Shown piece by piece: positions 1-7,949 of a DNA stretch of 30,099 nt (positions are counted from its first letter, which is position 1; each line of letters opens with the position of its first letter). Location of the stretch: contig CAZDQL010000078.1 in the NCBI GenBank assembly GCA_964507325.1, positions 1 to 30,099 on the forward strand, given 5' to 3'. Source of the DNA: CAZDQL01 sp964507325 (GTDB taxonomy: Bacteria > Planctomycetota > UBA1135 > GCA-002686595). The notes under the pieces are model-generated. The model was not told the DNA's origin. It did not search any database and worked only from the letters and a program-made list of their open reading frames with translations. The translations under genes and the position numbers were made by a program.

Positions 1-310
1 TGGCCAGAGCTGGGTCGATGGCGAAGTCCTCGTTCATGAGGACCCGGGCGCCACCCGAGTCGAGACCGAAGACGTCGACCAGCCGCCCCCAGGCGCTGCG
101 CAGGATGCGCACCTGGGAAGCCTCGCCGGCACTGCTCTCATCGATGATGATGTAGCGCCCCGTGTCGGGGTCCTGCACCACCGAGCCCGGGGTGTGTGTC
201 GTCTGTTGGCTGGAGCCAGAGGAGCCACAGGCCGCTGAGACCGCCGCCACGACGAGGAGTCCCGTCCGGGCGATTCGCGATCCGCGGCGCGGATTTGCGC
301 GCCGTTCCAT
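1..310 (-). CDS. Lipoprotein of unknown function, N-terminal part (runs off the left edge)
   Basis: An ATG at 310 opens a reading frame that stays open for 103 codons to the left edge, so the C-terminus is missing. The N-terminus has an Arg-rich stretch (MERRANPRRGSRIARTG), a short hydrophobic core (LLVVAAVSAA) and then Cys-Gly-Ser-Ser, a lipoprotein signal with the lipidated Cys near residue 30. The mature part begins with a Ser/Thr/Gln-rich linker and continues into DPDTGRYIIIDESSAGEASQ and a soluble-looking segment. I do not recognise the family. The gene is divergent from the glycosyltransferase that starts at 504; no convincing -10 box was seen for it. Confidence 0.6.
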   Translation of the reverse strand, partial: MERRANPRRGSRIARTGLLVVAAVSAACGSSGSSQQTTHTPGSVVQDPDTGRYIIIDESSAGEASQVRILRSAWGRLVDVFGLDSGGARVLMNEDFAIDPALA

Positions 311-489
311 GAGAGCAGTGATTGGGAGGAGGGTGTGGGCGACCGCCAGGCCGAGCCGTACGACCCTGCCCATGCAAACCCCGTTCCGGCGGGAGGAGCC
401 CGCTGCGACCCCCGACCGACGCCGGGGGGCGGGGCACGGTGCGTTTTCGCTCGGCGCCGTGAGCGATGTTCGCGCCCCCGCCCTGGAGT

Positions 490-495
490 TAGGAT
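490..495 (+). promoter_or_regulatory. Putative -10 box of the glycosyltransferase gene
   Basis: TAGGAT ends eight bases before the GTG at 504. Transcription would begin at or just before the start codon, so the message would be leaderless. The AGGA inside the box could instead be read as a weak Shine-Dalgarno site. No clear -35 box is visible. Confidence 0.4.
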
Positions 496-503
496 CGCGC
501 ACC

Positions 504-2171
504 GTGAGTCGCACTACTGCCAACGCCTTGCACCTGCGAGTCCCCGGCGTGCTCTGGGGATCAGCGACGGCGATCGCGATCCTGCTCCTCGGCTGGCTGG
601 CCTTGGGCCGGGCGCAGGCGGGCAGCACCGACGACCTCTTCGTGGTGCTGGTCTACGCGCGCAACCTCCTGGCGGAGGGGTCCTTCACCCACCAGGCGGG
701 CGGCGTGACCCTCGACGGCTTCACCAGCCTGCTGGACCTGCTCCTGAAGACGGCGGCGCTCGCCCTCGCCGGGAGTGGGGACGCCCTGCGGGCCGCCTGG
801 ACCGCGGAGACCCTCTGCTACCTGGCCGCCCTCGCCCTGGGGGGGATCGCCGCCGTGCGACTCTCGGGGGGCCGGCCCTGGTTGGGGGTGCTGGGGGCCC
901 TGGCACTGGCGGTCGCCCCCGGACTGGCGGAGGGCACCAGCTACCTCCTCGAGACCCCTCTCTTCCTGGCGCTCCTGGCCGCCGCCGCCCTCGCGTGCGC
1001 GCCCTCCGCGGGGAGGGGGAGGGAGGTCGCTCTGCTGGCGATCGCCGCGGCCCTGGCGGCGACCCGCCCGGAGGGGATCCCCCTGGCTCTCCTGCTGCTC
1101 CTTCTGCCGCGCTGGGGGTGGCGTCGACGCTGGTGGCGCACGCCCGCCGCCTTCCTCCTGCTGGTGGTTCTCTACCTCGCCTGGCGCACGACCCTCTTCG
1201 GCTCCTGGGCGCCGAACTCCTACCACGCCAAGACCTCCGACCTCTTGACCCACGAGCTCAGCGACGGGCTGCGCTACGTGGGGGACTTCCTGGCGGGGGC
1301 CTCCGACGCCGGGATGCGCAGCGGCCCGAGTCGACTCCTTCCGCTGGCGCTGGTGGGCTGGATCCTGATCGCCCCCCTGGTGGCCGCCATGGCGAGGCGG
1401 GAGGGCGCGCCCGACGCCGGCCGGGCTCGCGCCCGCGCCCTGGCCTGGTGCGCTCCGGCGGCCCTGGCGATCGTCGTCCTCTCCGGAGGGGACCCCTACC
1501 GGGGCGCGCGCCTGCTGGCCCCGGCCCTCTGGCTGGGGCTCCTGGGGGCGGTGGCCCTGGCGGCCCGGGCGCGGGGGGCCTGGCGGCTCTTCCCCCTCGC
1601 CACCCTGCTCGTGACCCTGGCGGTGCGCACCGCGGAGGTGGTCCCCGGGGGCCTGGCGAGACCCGCGCCCCTCGGCGAGCGGCACTTCGCCCTCGAAGCG
1701 CGCGCGCTGGAGCGCCTGGAGGGGGCGTTGCCACAGGGCGCGCTGCTCGCCATGCGGCACCTGCAGATGGCGGCCTACTTCGCGCCCGAGCTCGCCATCC
1801 TCGACCTGACGGGCCTGAACGACCGCACGATCGCCCACTCCCCCGCGCCGGGCCCGGTGCGCTTCGGTCGCACCTCACTGCAGCCGGCCCTCGAGGCGCG
1901 GGCGGCGGCGCTGCACCTGCACCACAGCCCCTTCTCGGACACCGTTCTGGCGCGCCAGTCCCTGGAAGGGCTCCTCGCCGGTTCCCCAGCCCTGCGCGCC
2001 ACCCTCGGCGACCCCCTGCCCGGGGGGGACGCCGCCGCGCGCCTGGCGGAGGGCTACCGCACGGCGACCCTGCTCGACGCCGGGGGCGGCGGGCGTCACT
2101 TCAACCTGCTGATCCGCGCGGACCTCACCGGGGCCGTGGAGGCCGCCGGCTTCCTCGTCGGTCCCCCCTGA
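504..2171 (+). CDS. GT-C fold membrane glycosyltransferase (AftB/ArnT-like)
   Basis: A polytopic membrane protein of about 555 residues, rich in Leu/Ala helices. The N-terminal pattern fits GT-C transferases that use polyprenyl-phosphate sugars: one helix (residues about 17-36), then Asp43-Asp44 in the first outer loop, then YARNLLAEGSF and GGVTLDGFTSLLDLLL, matching the family pattern DD...RYA.NL..G....GG..VEG.TNFLW. Near residue 228 it has RTTLFGSWAPNSYHAKT (family: R...YG..PN.YYAK), and near 433 LDLTGLNDRTIAH (family: DL.GL.D..IAH). It probably moves a sugar from a lipid carrier to an envelope glycan; donor and acceptor are unknown. The frame is open upstream to 162, but that would overlap the divergent lipoprotein. 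GTG 504 is chosen because a -10 box ends eight bases before it; the hydrophobic part begins soon after. Confidence 0.75.
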   Translation: MSRTTANALHLRVPGVLWGSATAIAILLLGWLALGRAQAGSTDDLFVVLVYARNLLAEGSFTHQAGGVTLDGFTSLLDLLLKTAALALAGSGDALRAAWTAETLCYLAALALGGIAAVRLSGGRPWLGVLGALALAVAPGLAEGTSYLLETPLFLALLAAAALACAPSAGRGREVALLAIAAALAATRPEGIPLALLLLLLPRWGWRRRWWRTPAAFLLLVVLYLAWRTTLFGSWAPNSYHAKTSDLLTHELSDGLRYVGDFLAGASDAGMRSGPSRLLPLALVGWILIAPLVAAMARREGAPDAGRARARALAWCAPAALAIVVLSGGDPYRGARLLAPALWLGLLGAVALAARARGAWRLFPLATLLVTLAVRTAEVVPGGLARPAPLGERHFALEARALERLEGALPQGALLAMRHLQMAAYFAPELAILDLTGLNDRTIAHSPAPGPVRFGRTSLQPALEARAAALHLHHSPFSDTVLARQSLEGLLAGSPALRATLGDPLPGGDAAARLAEGYRTATLLDAGGGGRHFNLLIRADLTGAVEAAGFLVGPP

Positions 2172-2192
2172 GGCTCTGCGGGTGACGCTCGC

Positions 2193-3533
2193 TCACTTCG
2201 AGACGAGCCAGCCCGCCAGCTTGCGGAAGCTCGGCGTCTGCCCCTGGGCCAGGACCCCGATGCGGAAGATCTTGGCGCTGGCCCAGACCATCGCGACGGT
2301 GGTCGCCAGGCACAGGATCAACGAGGCCACCACCTCCCAGGTGGGGGGGCCGGGGGGCGCCGCCAGGCGCAGGAGCAGGATCATCGGCGTGGCGGTGGGC
2401 ACGAAGGTCAGCACCTGGGCCACGATCCCGTTGGGGCTCTCGATCACCGCGGTCCACCCGAAGAGGGGGATCAGGATCAAGATCATCGCCGGCATCATCA
2501 TCGACTGGGCGTCCCGGAGCTCGGTGCAGGCCGCCCCCAGGGCGGAGAAGATCGAGCCGAACATCAAGAGCGCGACCACCAGCATCGCCAACAGCCAGAA
2601 GTAGACCGACGCGGGCACGAAGTGCGCCACGTCGTAGTGGTGGGTGACCCACAGGATCCCGCCGATGTAGAGGCCGGCCAGCGTCAGGGAGACGAAGACG
2701 CTGCCCAGGAGCTTGCCCGCCATCAACTGGAAGGGGGTCACGGCGGAGACCAGCACCTCGGAGATGCGCTGCATCTTCTCCTCCAGGACCTGGTTCATCA
2801 GGGCCGGGGCGCTGGACATGATCAGCATGAAGAGCAGAAACATCGCGCCGGCGGGCACGCCGAAGGTGCGTCCCTCGTTGTCCCTCTCCGCCTCCTCGAC
2901 GGTGCCGTCGGAGCGCTCGCTCGCCAGGCCCCAGGTCGAGAGGGGGACCGGCCGCGTGAGGCGCGCCACCAAGACCGGGTCCAGCTCGGCCGCCTCGAAG
3001 CGCAGCCCCCGGACGCGGTCGTTGATGGTCATCCGCAGCCAGTTCGGCAGCTCGGTGAAGGTGGGCTCGTCGGTGTGGAAGGCCAGGGGACGATCCACCT
3101 GCTCGCCGTCGGGATCGGTGACGCTCTCGTCGACGAGCAGGAAGCCCTCCAGCTCCCCCGCCCGCACCCGCTCCGACAGCACCAGGTCGGTGTGCTCGTC
3201 CGCCTCCGGTTGGTGACGTTCCAGGAGGAAGTGCGGCCGCCTCTGGACGCGCTGGCCGTTCTCCTTCGTCTCCCAGATGTGCTCTTCGTTGCGCTCGCGT
3301 GCGGCGGCCTCCAGCACCGGCCAGAGCTCACCGGTCGGGTCGACCACGGCACAGCGCCGCTCGCTGAGGTCCACCTGGTCCTTGAGCAGGACCTGGGCCA
3401 GGATGCTGCCGCCCATCAGGACCGGCATCAGGAGGACGCCGATGATGAAGGCCTTGGAGCGCACCGCCTGCAGGTACTCGGCGCGCGCCACGGCCAGGGA
3501 CTTGCGCAGGAGCTCCATCAGTGTCCGGGACAC
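2193..3533 (-). CDS. ABC-2 type exporter permease (NatB-like)
   Basis: The membrane half of an ABC exporter, about 446 residues. One helix near residues 28-50 is followed by a large extracytoplasmic domain of about 230 residues and then a C-terminal block of about five helices. Between helices, EEKMQRISEVLVSAVTPFQL plus MAGKLLG is the NatB/ABC-2 signature. The start is well defined: GTG at 3533 overlaps the TAG stop of the ATPase gene by one base (TAGTG), and a perfect AGGAGG (3541-3546) lies seven bases upstream inside the ATPase gene, so translation is coupled. ATG at 3518 is an alternative start. With the ATPase it forms an exporter of the NatAB class; in known members these carry Na+ or small toxic compounds, but the substrate here is unknown. 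The stop is 21 bases from the convergent glycosyltransferase. Confidence 0.85.
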   Translation of the reverse strand: MSRTLMELLRKSLAVARAEYLQAVRSKAFIIGVLLMPVLMGGSILAQVLLKDQVDLSERRCAVVDPTGELWPVLEAAARERNEEHIWETKENGQRVQRRPHFLLERHQPEADEHTDLVLSERVRAGELEGFLLVDESVTDPDGEQVDRPLAFHTDEPTFTELPNWLRMTINDRVRGLRFEAAELDPVLVARLTRPVPLSTWGLASERSDGTVEEAERDNEGRTFGVPAGAMFLLFMLIMSSAPALMNQVLEEKMQRISEVLVSAVTPFQLMAGKLLGSVFVSLTLAGLYIGGILWVTHHYDVAHFVPASVYFWLLAMLVVALLMFGSIFSALGAACTELRDAQSMMMPAMILILIPLFGWTAVIESPNGIVAQVLTFVPTATPMILLLRLAAPPGPPTWEVVASLILCLATTVAMVWASAKIFRIGVLAQGQTPSFRKLAGWLVSK

Positions 3534-4459
3534 TAGGCCACCTCCTGTTCGGCTGCTTCCTCGGCCGCCTCTGGCCCGGCGATGCGGATGAAGATGTCGT
3601 GCAGGGTGGGTCGGGTCTCCTCGAAGTGGTGCACCGTCGTGTGCCGCGTGAGCTCGCGCAGCAGCTCCTGGGAGTCTCCCTTCACCCTCAGCTCCTGGTA
3701 GCGGCCCAGATCCAGCACGCGCTCGACCATCGGGAAGCTCTCCAGATCGGGGGCACCCGCCGCCAGCCTGAGGCGCACCGTGTCCCGGCCGTACTCCGCC
3801 TGGATCTCCTCCAGGGTCCCGTCCAGCACCTTGTCGCCGCGGAAGATCATCAGGATGTGGTCGCACAACTGCTCGGCGACCGTCATGTCGTGGGTCGAGA
3901 AGATCACCGTCGCCCCGGCCTTGGTCAGGTCCAGGATCGCGGCGCGCAGCACCTCGACGTTGACCGGATCGAGCCCGGAGAAGGGCTCGTCCAACACGAT
4001 CAGCTCCGGCTCCGCCAATACGGTGGCGATGAACTGCAGCTTCTGGGACATGCCCTTGGAGAGGGCCTCGACCTTCGCATCGCGCCAGCGCGAGAGGTCC
4101 AGGCGCTCGAGCCAGGGCTCCATGGCGCGTCGCGCGCGGCGCGGCGACATCCCCTTGAGGGACGCGTAGTAGGTGAGCAGTCGCCGCACCGTCATCTTCT
4201 TGTAGAGGCCGCGCTCCTCGGGCAGGTAGCCGACGCGGTCGTTGGCCGCCCGCGTGCCCCTCTCACCCAAGACCTCGATCGAGCCGCGGTCGGGGTGCAG
4301 GATGTGCAGCAGCATGCGCAGGGTGGTCGTCTTGCCCGAACCGTTGGGTCCGATGAAGCCGAAGAGGGCTCCGCTGGGGACCTCGAAGGAGAGGTCGCGG
4401 ACGGCGGTGTGGTCACCGAAGGTCTTCTCGACCCCGGAAAGGCGGACTGCGATCGACAA
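3533..4459 (-). CDS. ABC exporter ATP-binding protein (NatA-like)
   Basis: Cytoplasmic ATPase of about 308 residues. Seen in order: Walker A GPNGSGKT (37-44), the YLPEERGLY segment typical of this subfamily, ABC signature LSKGMSQ (133-139), Walker B LIVLDEP (153-159), the D-loop SGLD, and the H-loop His190. A C-terminal extension of about 85 residues (from about 222) resembles the DUF4162-type tail of NatA-like ATPases. I place the start at TTG 4459, which has AGGAG upstream and gives the usual family N-terminus (SIAVRLSGVEKTFGD). An ATG at 4513, directly after the kinase stop codon (TGAATG), would add 18 residues of Arg-rich sequence. It partners the permease that overlaps its stop codon. 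Its place directly behind a Ser/Thr kinase suggests the exporter is produced with that signalling pair. Confidence 0.85.
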   Translation of the reverse strand: MSIAVRLSGVEKTFGDHTAVRDLSFEVPSGALFGFIGPNGSGKTTTLRMLLHILHPDRGSIEVLGERGTRAANDRVGYLPEERGLYKKMTVRRLLTYYASLKGMSPRRARRAMEPWLERLDLSRWRDAKVEALSKGMSQKLQFIATVLAEPELIVLDEPFSGLDPVNVEVLRAAILDLTKAGATVIFSTHDMTVAEQLCDHILMIFRGDKVLDGTLEEIQAEYGRDTVRLRLAAGAPDLESFPMVERVLDLGRYQELRVKGDSQELLRELTRHTTVHHFEETRPTLHDIFIRIAGPEAAEEAAEQEVA

Positions 4460-4513
4460 GGGGAGCTCCTCGCTGGTGGGGCGGGCGATCCTACGGGATC
4501 GGCCGCGAGGCAT

Positions 4514-7222
4514 TCACCGCTCTTCGCCTTCGATCACGGCCTCGGCCTCGCGCAAGAGCGCCATGACCGCCGGATCCCCGATCCCGCCGTGTCGTTGCAG
4601 CTCCTCCCGAGCACGATTCAGGTAAACGCGCGCCAGCTCTCTGCGTCCGAGGCCGGTCTGAGCCATGGCGAAGAGCAAGAGCTTGCGCGCGCCGGCCTGC
4701 TCCGGACGGACGCCTTGGACCGCGGGCTCGAGCAGCCGCTCCGTGTGCTCGAAGTCGCGCATTCGCAGGGCCAGGAAGGCCGCGGTGAGGGTGTCGCCGG
4801 GGAGGATCAGGTCGAGCAGCTTCCTGGCCAGCTCGTAGGTCTCGGGGTCGGCGTCTTCCCGCTCCGCGATGCGACCCGGCAGGGTCAGGATCTCCGGCCC
4901 CACCTCCGTCGCCTCGACGGGACGGCCGGACGCGCGGGCTTGGATCTCCACCACCTCCTTGCCGAGCCGCGCCGCCTCCGCCACCCGGCCGCGGCTCGCC
5001 AGGCGCTCGACGCGCTGCTCGAGGAGGCGCGCTCGCTCGAGGGAGTCCGGCCCGTGCAGGCGGCGCAGGAGCACCAGCCACTCGGCGTGCAGGGCGTCCG
5101 CCTCACGCTGGGCCGCTCCGCCCCCGCGGCTCTCCAGGAGCTCGATCAGCTCCGAGAGCCCGGCCAGGTACTGGACCCCCTGCAGCTCGGGGTTTCCGCG
5201 GTAGATGCGGATGCCGGTGCGCAAGAGCTCCTCGGCGCTGGCGTCCCCACGGGTGAAGCCGGGCAGTTGGGAGAGGGCCGCGCCCATCTGCAGGCTGCGG
5301 TCGGCCAGCATCACGCTCTCGGGCCAGGCCAGGCCGAACTCCCTGAGGGCCTCCTGGCGTCGCTCGGCCGCCTGGGCGGCGCGGCCATCCGCCTCCAGGG
5401 CGTCCGCCAGGTCCTCCAGGGTGCGTCCCAGGAGCGCGTGGGCTCCGGGTGTCGCGGCAGTGCGACCCGCCAGGACGCGCTCGAGCTCGTTCACGGCCCC
5501 TTCGTACTCGGCGCGGCGCATCAGGAGAGCCGCCAGCTCGGCGCGCGCGTCCGTCAGGAAGCGAGTGGGGGTGGTGGTGGCTCTCTCCCCCAGGGCGATC
5601 GCACGACGCAGATGCTCCTCCGCCTCGGAGGTTCGCCCTTGCAGGTGTGCCAAGCCGCCGAGGCGGCGCTGGGCGTGTGCGAGGTTCAATCCGCCGGCGC
5701 TCCCCTGGGCGCTCCAGAGCTCCAGGGCCGCGGTCAAGTGCTCCTCGGCGCGGCCCAGCTCCCCCGTCTCCTCGAAACGCTCCGCCGCCAGGGCCAGGGC
5801 CGCCGCCACCGCGCTGTGGTCGGCGCCGTAGACCTCGCGCGCGCGCTCGATGAACTCGCGCGAGGTCAGGTCCGCGGTGCGGAAGGCGAGCAACTCCTCC
5901 AGGAAGGCGCTGCGCGCTCGGGCCTCATCGCGCGCATCCAGGGCGCGCACCAGCGCCCAGGCGGCGAAGGTGGCCCCGAGCAGCAGGGCCAGGGTCACGC
6001 AGGTGGCGGCGAAGACCGGCAGCCGGTGGCGGCGCACGAACTTGCCGAACACGTAGAGCGCGCTCGGTGGTCGCGCCAGCACGGGTTGGCCGCGGCTGTG
6101 ACGCAGGACGTCCGCCGCCAGCGCGTCGGGGGTCTCGTAGCGCCGCGTGCGGTCCTTCTCGAGCGCCTTGCCCACGATCCAGTCCAGGTCCCCCCTGAGG
6201 CGTGCTGCCAGGGCGCCCGGATCGAGCTTGCGGGCCTGGGCCACTTCGGAGAGCTCGGCTTCCAGGCGCTGCACGCGCGCCGACGGATGGGGGGGGTCCT
6301 CTTCACGCAGGATGCGCTGGATCTCCACCAGTCCGCACTCGCGCAGACGGCTCGCTTCGAAGGGGGTCGTGCCCGTCAGGAGCTCGAAGAGCAGGGCCCC
6401 CAGGGAGTACACGTCGGTGCGCGTGTCGACGTCGAGCTCCGAGAGCTCCGCCTGCTCGGGGCTCATGTACACCGGAGTGCCGATCAGCTGGCCGAGCTCC
6501 GTGTGCAGGGTCATGGTCGTGAGGCGTCCGGTGGTCGCCTTGACCACGCCGAAGTCGATCACCTTGGGGACGGGGTGGCCTTCCTGGATGGCGACCAGCA
6601 CGTTGGAGGGCTTGAGGTCGCGGTGGATCAGCCCCTTGTGGTGCGCGTGTTGCACCGCGTGGCAGATGTCGACGAAGAGCGCCAGTCGCTCGGCGATGGT
6701 GAGCCTGTGCCGATCGCAGTACGCCAGGAGCGGCAGGCCGCGCACCAGCTCCATCACGTAGTAGGGACGCCCGGTGGCGGTGGCTCCGGCGTGCAGGACC
6801 TTGGCGATGTTGGGGTGGTCGGTGAGGGCCTGGGCTTGGCGCTCGGCCTGGAAACGCGCCACCACCTGCTTGGTGTCCATCCCCAGCTTGATGATCTTGA
6901 TCGCCACCTCGCGCCGTACCGGCTCGGTCTGCTCCGCCAGGTAGACCACGCCGAATCCGCCCTCCCCGAGACGTTCGCGCAGCACGTAGTTCCCGATCTG
7001 CGTGCCCGGACCCTCGCTGATCTCCTCCACCTCCGCCTGGGCTGTCGAGGGCACGGCGGAATCCTCGAGGAAGCCCCCCGCCTGGGAGTGGGCGCTGAGT
7101 AGGTCCTCGATCCGCCGTCGCACCTCGGGGGCGCCGGCGCAGGCGCGTTCCAGGAAAGCGCTACGCTGGGCCGCCGTCTCGAAACGCAGGGCGGCGGTGA
7201 AGAGCGCCTCGACGTCAGCCAT
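4514..7222 (-). CDS. Membrane-bound Ser/Thr protein kinase with TPR-like C-terminus
   Basis: 902 residues. The Hanks-type kinase domain (about 78-375) is complete: Gly loop GEGGFG (86-91), Lys109 in VAIK, catalytic HRDLKPSN (His200-Arg201-Asp202), DFG (223-225), and GTPVYMSPE (248-256). One membrane helix (about 401-424) is followed by about 475 residues of Ala/Leu/Glu-rich helical repeats that look like tetratricopeptide repeats. The first 75 residues form a helical lead-in found in kinases paired with ECF sigma factors. The kinase is therefore anchored with its catalytic domain in the cytoplasm and a long repeat domain outside, suited to protein binding. It lies 38 bases downstream of an ECF sigma gene and directly abuts the ABC ATPase gene. 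In Planctomycetota and Acidobacteriota such neighbours are thought to act together, the kinase modifying the sigma factor; that link is inferred here. Confidence 0.9.
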   Translation of the reverse strand: MADVEALFTAALRFETAAQRSAFLERACAGAPEVRRRIEDLLSAHSQAGGFLEDSAVPSTAQAEVEEISEGPGTQIGNYVLRERLGEGGFGVVYLAEQTEPVRREVAIKIIKLGMDTKQVVARFQAERQAQALTDHPNIAKVLHAGATATGRPYYVMELVRGLPLLAYCDRHRLTIAERLALFVDICHAVQHAHHKGLIHRDLKPSNVLVAIQEGHPVPKVIDFGVVKATTGRLTTMTLHTELGQLIGTPVYMSPEQAELSELDVDTRTDVYSLGALLFELLTGTTPFEASRLRECGLVEIQRILREEDPPHPSARVQRLEAELSEVAQARKLDPGALAARLRGDLDWIVGKALEKDRTRRYETPDALAADVLRHSRGQPVLARPPSALYVFGKFVRRHRLPVFAATCVTLALLLGATFAAWALVRALDARDEARARSAFLEELLAFRTADLTSREFIERAREVYGADHSAVAAALALAAERFEETGELGRAEEHLTAALELWSAQGSAGGLNLAHAQRRLGGLAHLQGRTSEAEEHLRRAIALGERATTTPTRFLTDARAELAALLMRRAEYEGAVNELERVLAGRTAATPGAHALLGRTLEDLADALEADGRAAQAAERRQEALREFGLAWPESVMLADRSLQMGAALSQLPGFTRGDASAEELLRTGIRIYRGNPELQGVQYLAGLSELIELLESRGGGAAQREADALHAEWLVLLRRLHGPDSLERARLLEQRVERLASRGRVAEAARLGKEVVEIQARASGRPVEATEVGPEILTLPGRIAEREDADPETYELARKLLDLILPGDTLTAAFLALRMRDFEHTERLLEPAVQGVRPEQAGARKLLLFAMAQTGLGRRELARVYLNRAREELQRHGGIGDPAVMALLREAEAVIEGEER

Positions 7223-7260
7223 GGCGCTCGAGGGGGGATGGCGAGCTCCTGGCGGTCGGC

Positions 7261-7821
7261 CTACTCATCCCCAGAGACCTCGTGGAACAGGAAAGCGCGG
7301 GCGTAGGCCCACCAGCGGTCGGCGGTGGCCTTGGAGATCCCGAGCACCTCGGCCGCCTCGGGGATGGAGAGGCCCGTGAAGTAGCGCAGCTCCACCAAGC
7401 GCGCCTTGCGCTCGTCGTCGCTCGCCAGCTTGGCCAGGGCCTCGTCCAGCGCGAGCAGGTCGACCGACGTCTTGCCCGGTGTGGACAGCACCAGCGCCTC
7501 GAAGTCGATGCGGCGGTGGGTTCCACCATGCTTGTGCCGCATGCGACGCCGGGCGCGCTCGACCAGGATGCGGCGCATGGCGCCGGCGGCGGCGGCGAAG
7601 AAGTGGCGCCGATTCTCCCAGCTTTGTGAATTGCCCTCCGAGAGGCGCAGCCAGGCCTCGTGCACGAGGGCCGTGGCCTGCAGGGTCAGGTCGGGGCGTT
7701 CCCGAGCCAGCTTGGCCCGAGCCAGGCCGCGCAGCTCGCCGTACACGACCTCCATCAGGCGGTCGGCAGCGGCCCCGTCGCCGGCGTCCAGGGCCTCCAG
7801 AATCCGGGTGACGTCCTGCAT
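7261..7821 (-). CDS. ECF-type RNA polymerase sigma factor (kinase-associated type)
   Basis: About 186 residues. Region 2 lies near residues 5-95 (VYGELRGLARAKL, then LQATALVHEAWLRL and NRRHFFAAAAGAMRRILVER), which is characteristic of the ECF group found beside Ser/Thr kinases in planctomycetes and acidobacteria. Region 4 (about 125-182) contains the HTH GLSIPEAAEVLGISKATADR followed by WWAYARAFL. No anti-sigma gene is adjacent, but a Ser/Thr kinase follows after 38 bases, consistent with control by phosphorylation. ATG 7821 is preceded by GAGAGG at four bases; a GTG at 7833 would add four residues. A -10-like TAGACT lies 39 bases upstream. The gene is divergent from the hybrid histidine kinase, with about 128 bases between starts. 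Confidence 0.88.
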   Translation of the reverse strand: MQDVTRILEALDAGDGAAADRLMEVVYGELRGLARAKLARERPDLTLQATALVHEAWLRLSEGNSQSWENRRHFFAAAAGAMRRILVERARRRMRHKHGGTHRRIDFEALVLSTPGKTSVDLLALDEALAKLASDDERKARLVELRYFTGLSIPEAAEVLGISKATADRWWAYARAFLFHEVSGDE

Positions 7822-7860
7822 CCAGCCTCTCACTGTCCCCTATCCACGGCCGGGACACGC

Positions 7861-7866
7861 AGTCTA
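7861..7866 (-). promoter_or_regulatory. Putative -10 box of the sigma factor/kinase/exporter operon
   Basis: TAGACT reads on the minus strand 39 bases before the ATG at 7821. The same hexamer occurs on the minus strand before the genes starting at 10454 and 15602. Confidence 0.4.
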
Positions 7867-7919
7867 TTCACGATCTTCTGCAGCTCAGTTCGGGCTCGAC
7901 CTCGCCGAGGTAGGCGGGC

Positions 7920-7925
7920 TAGCAT
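7920..7925 (+). promoter_or_regulatory. Putative -10 box of the hybrid histidine kinase gene
   Basis: GC-TAGCAT ends 24 bases before the ATG at 7950. No clear -35 box and no Shine-Dalgarno site are seen. Confidence 0.35.
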
Positions 7926-7949
7926 GTCTCTGTTGTCGCCCGTTTCGGG

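Noticed and set aside
162..503. N-terminal extension of the glycosyltransferase
   Set aside because: Codons 162-503 overlap the divergent lipoprotein gene and give Arg/Pro-rich sequence unlike the family; the -10 box at 490 supports GTG 504.
3521..7102. A plus-strand open frame of about 1190 codons opposite the kinase and ABC genes
   Set aside because: It lies antisense to well-supported genes and has low-complexity Leu/Gly/Glu/Gln composition with no motif.
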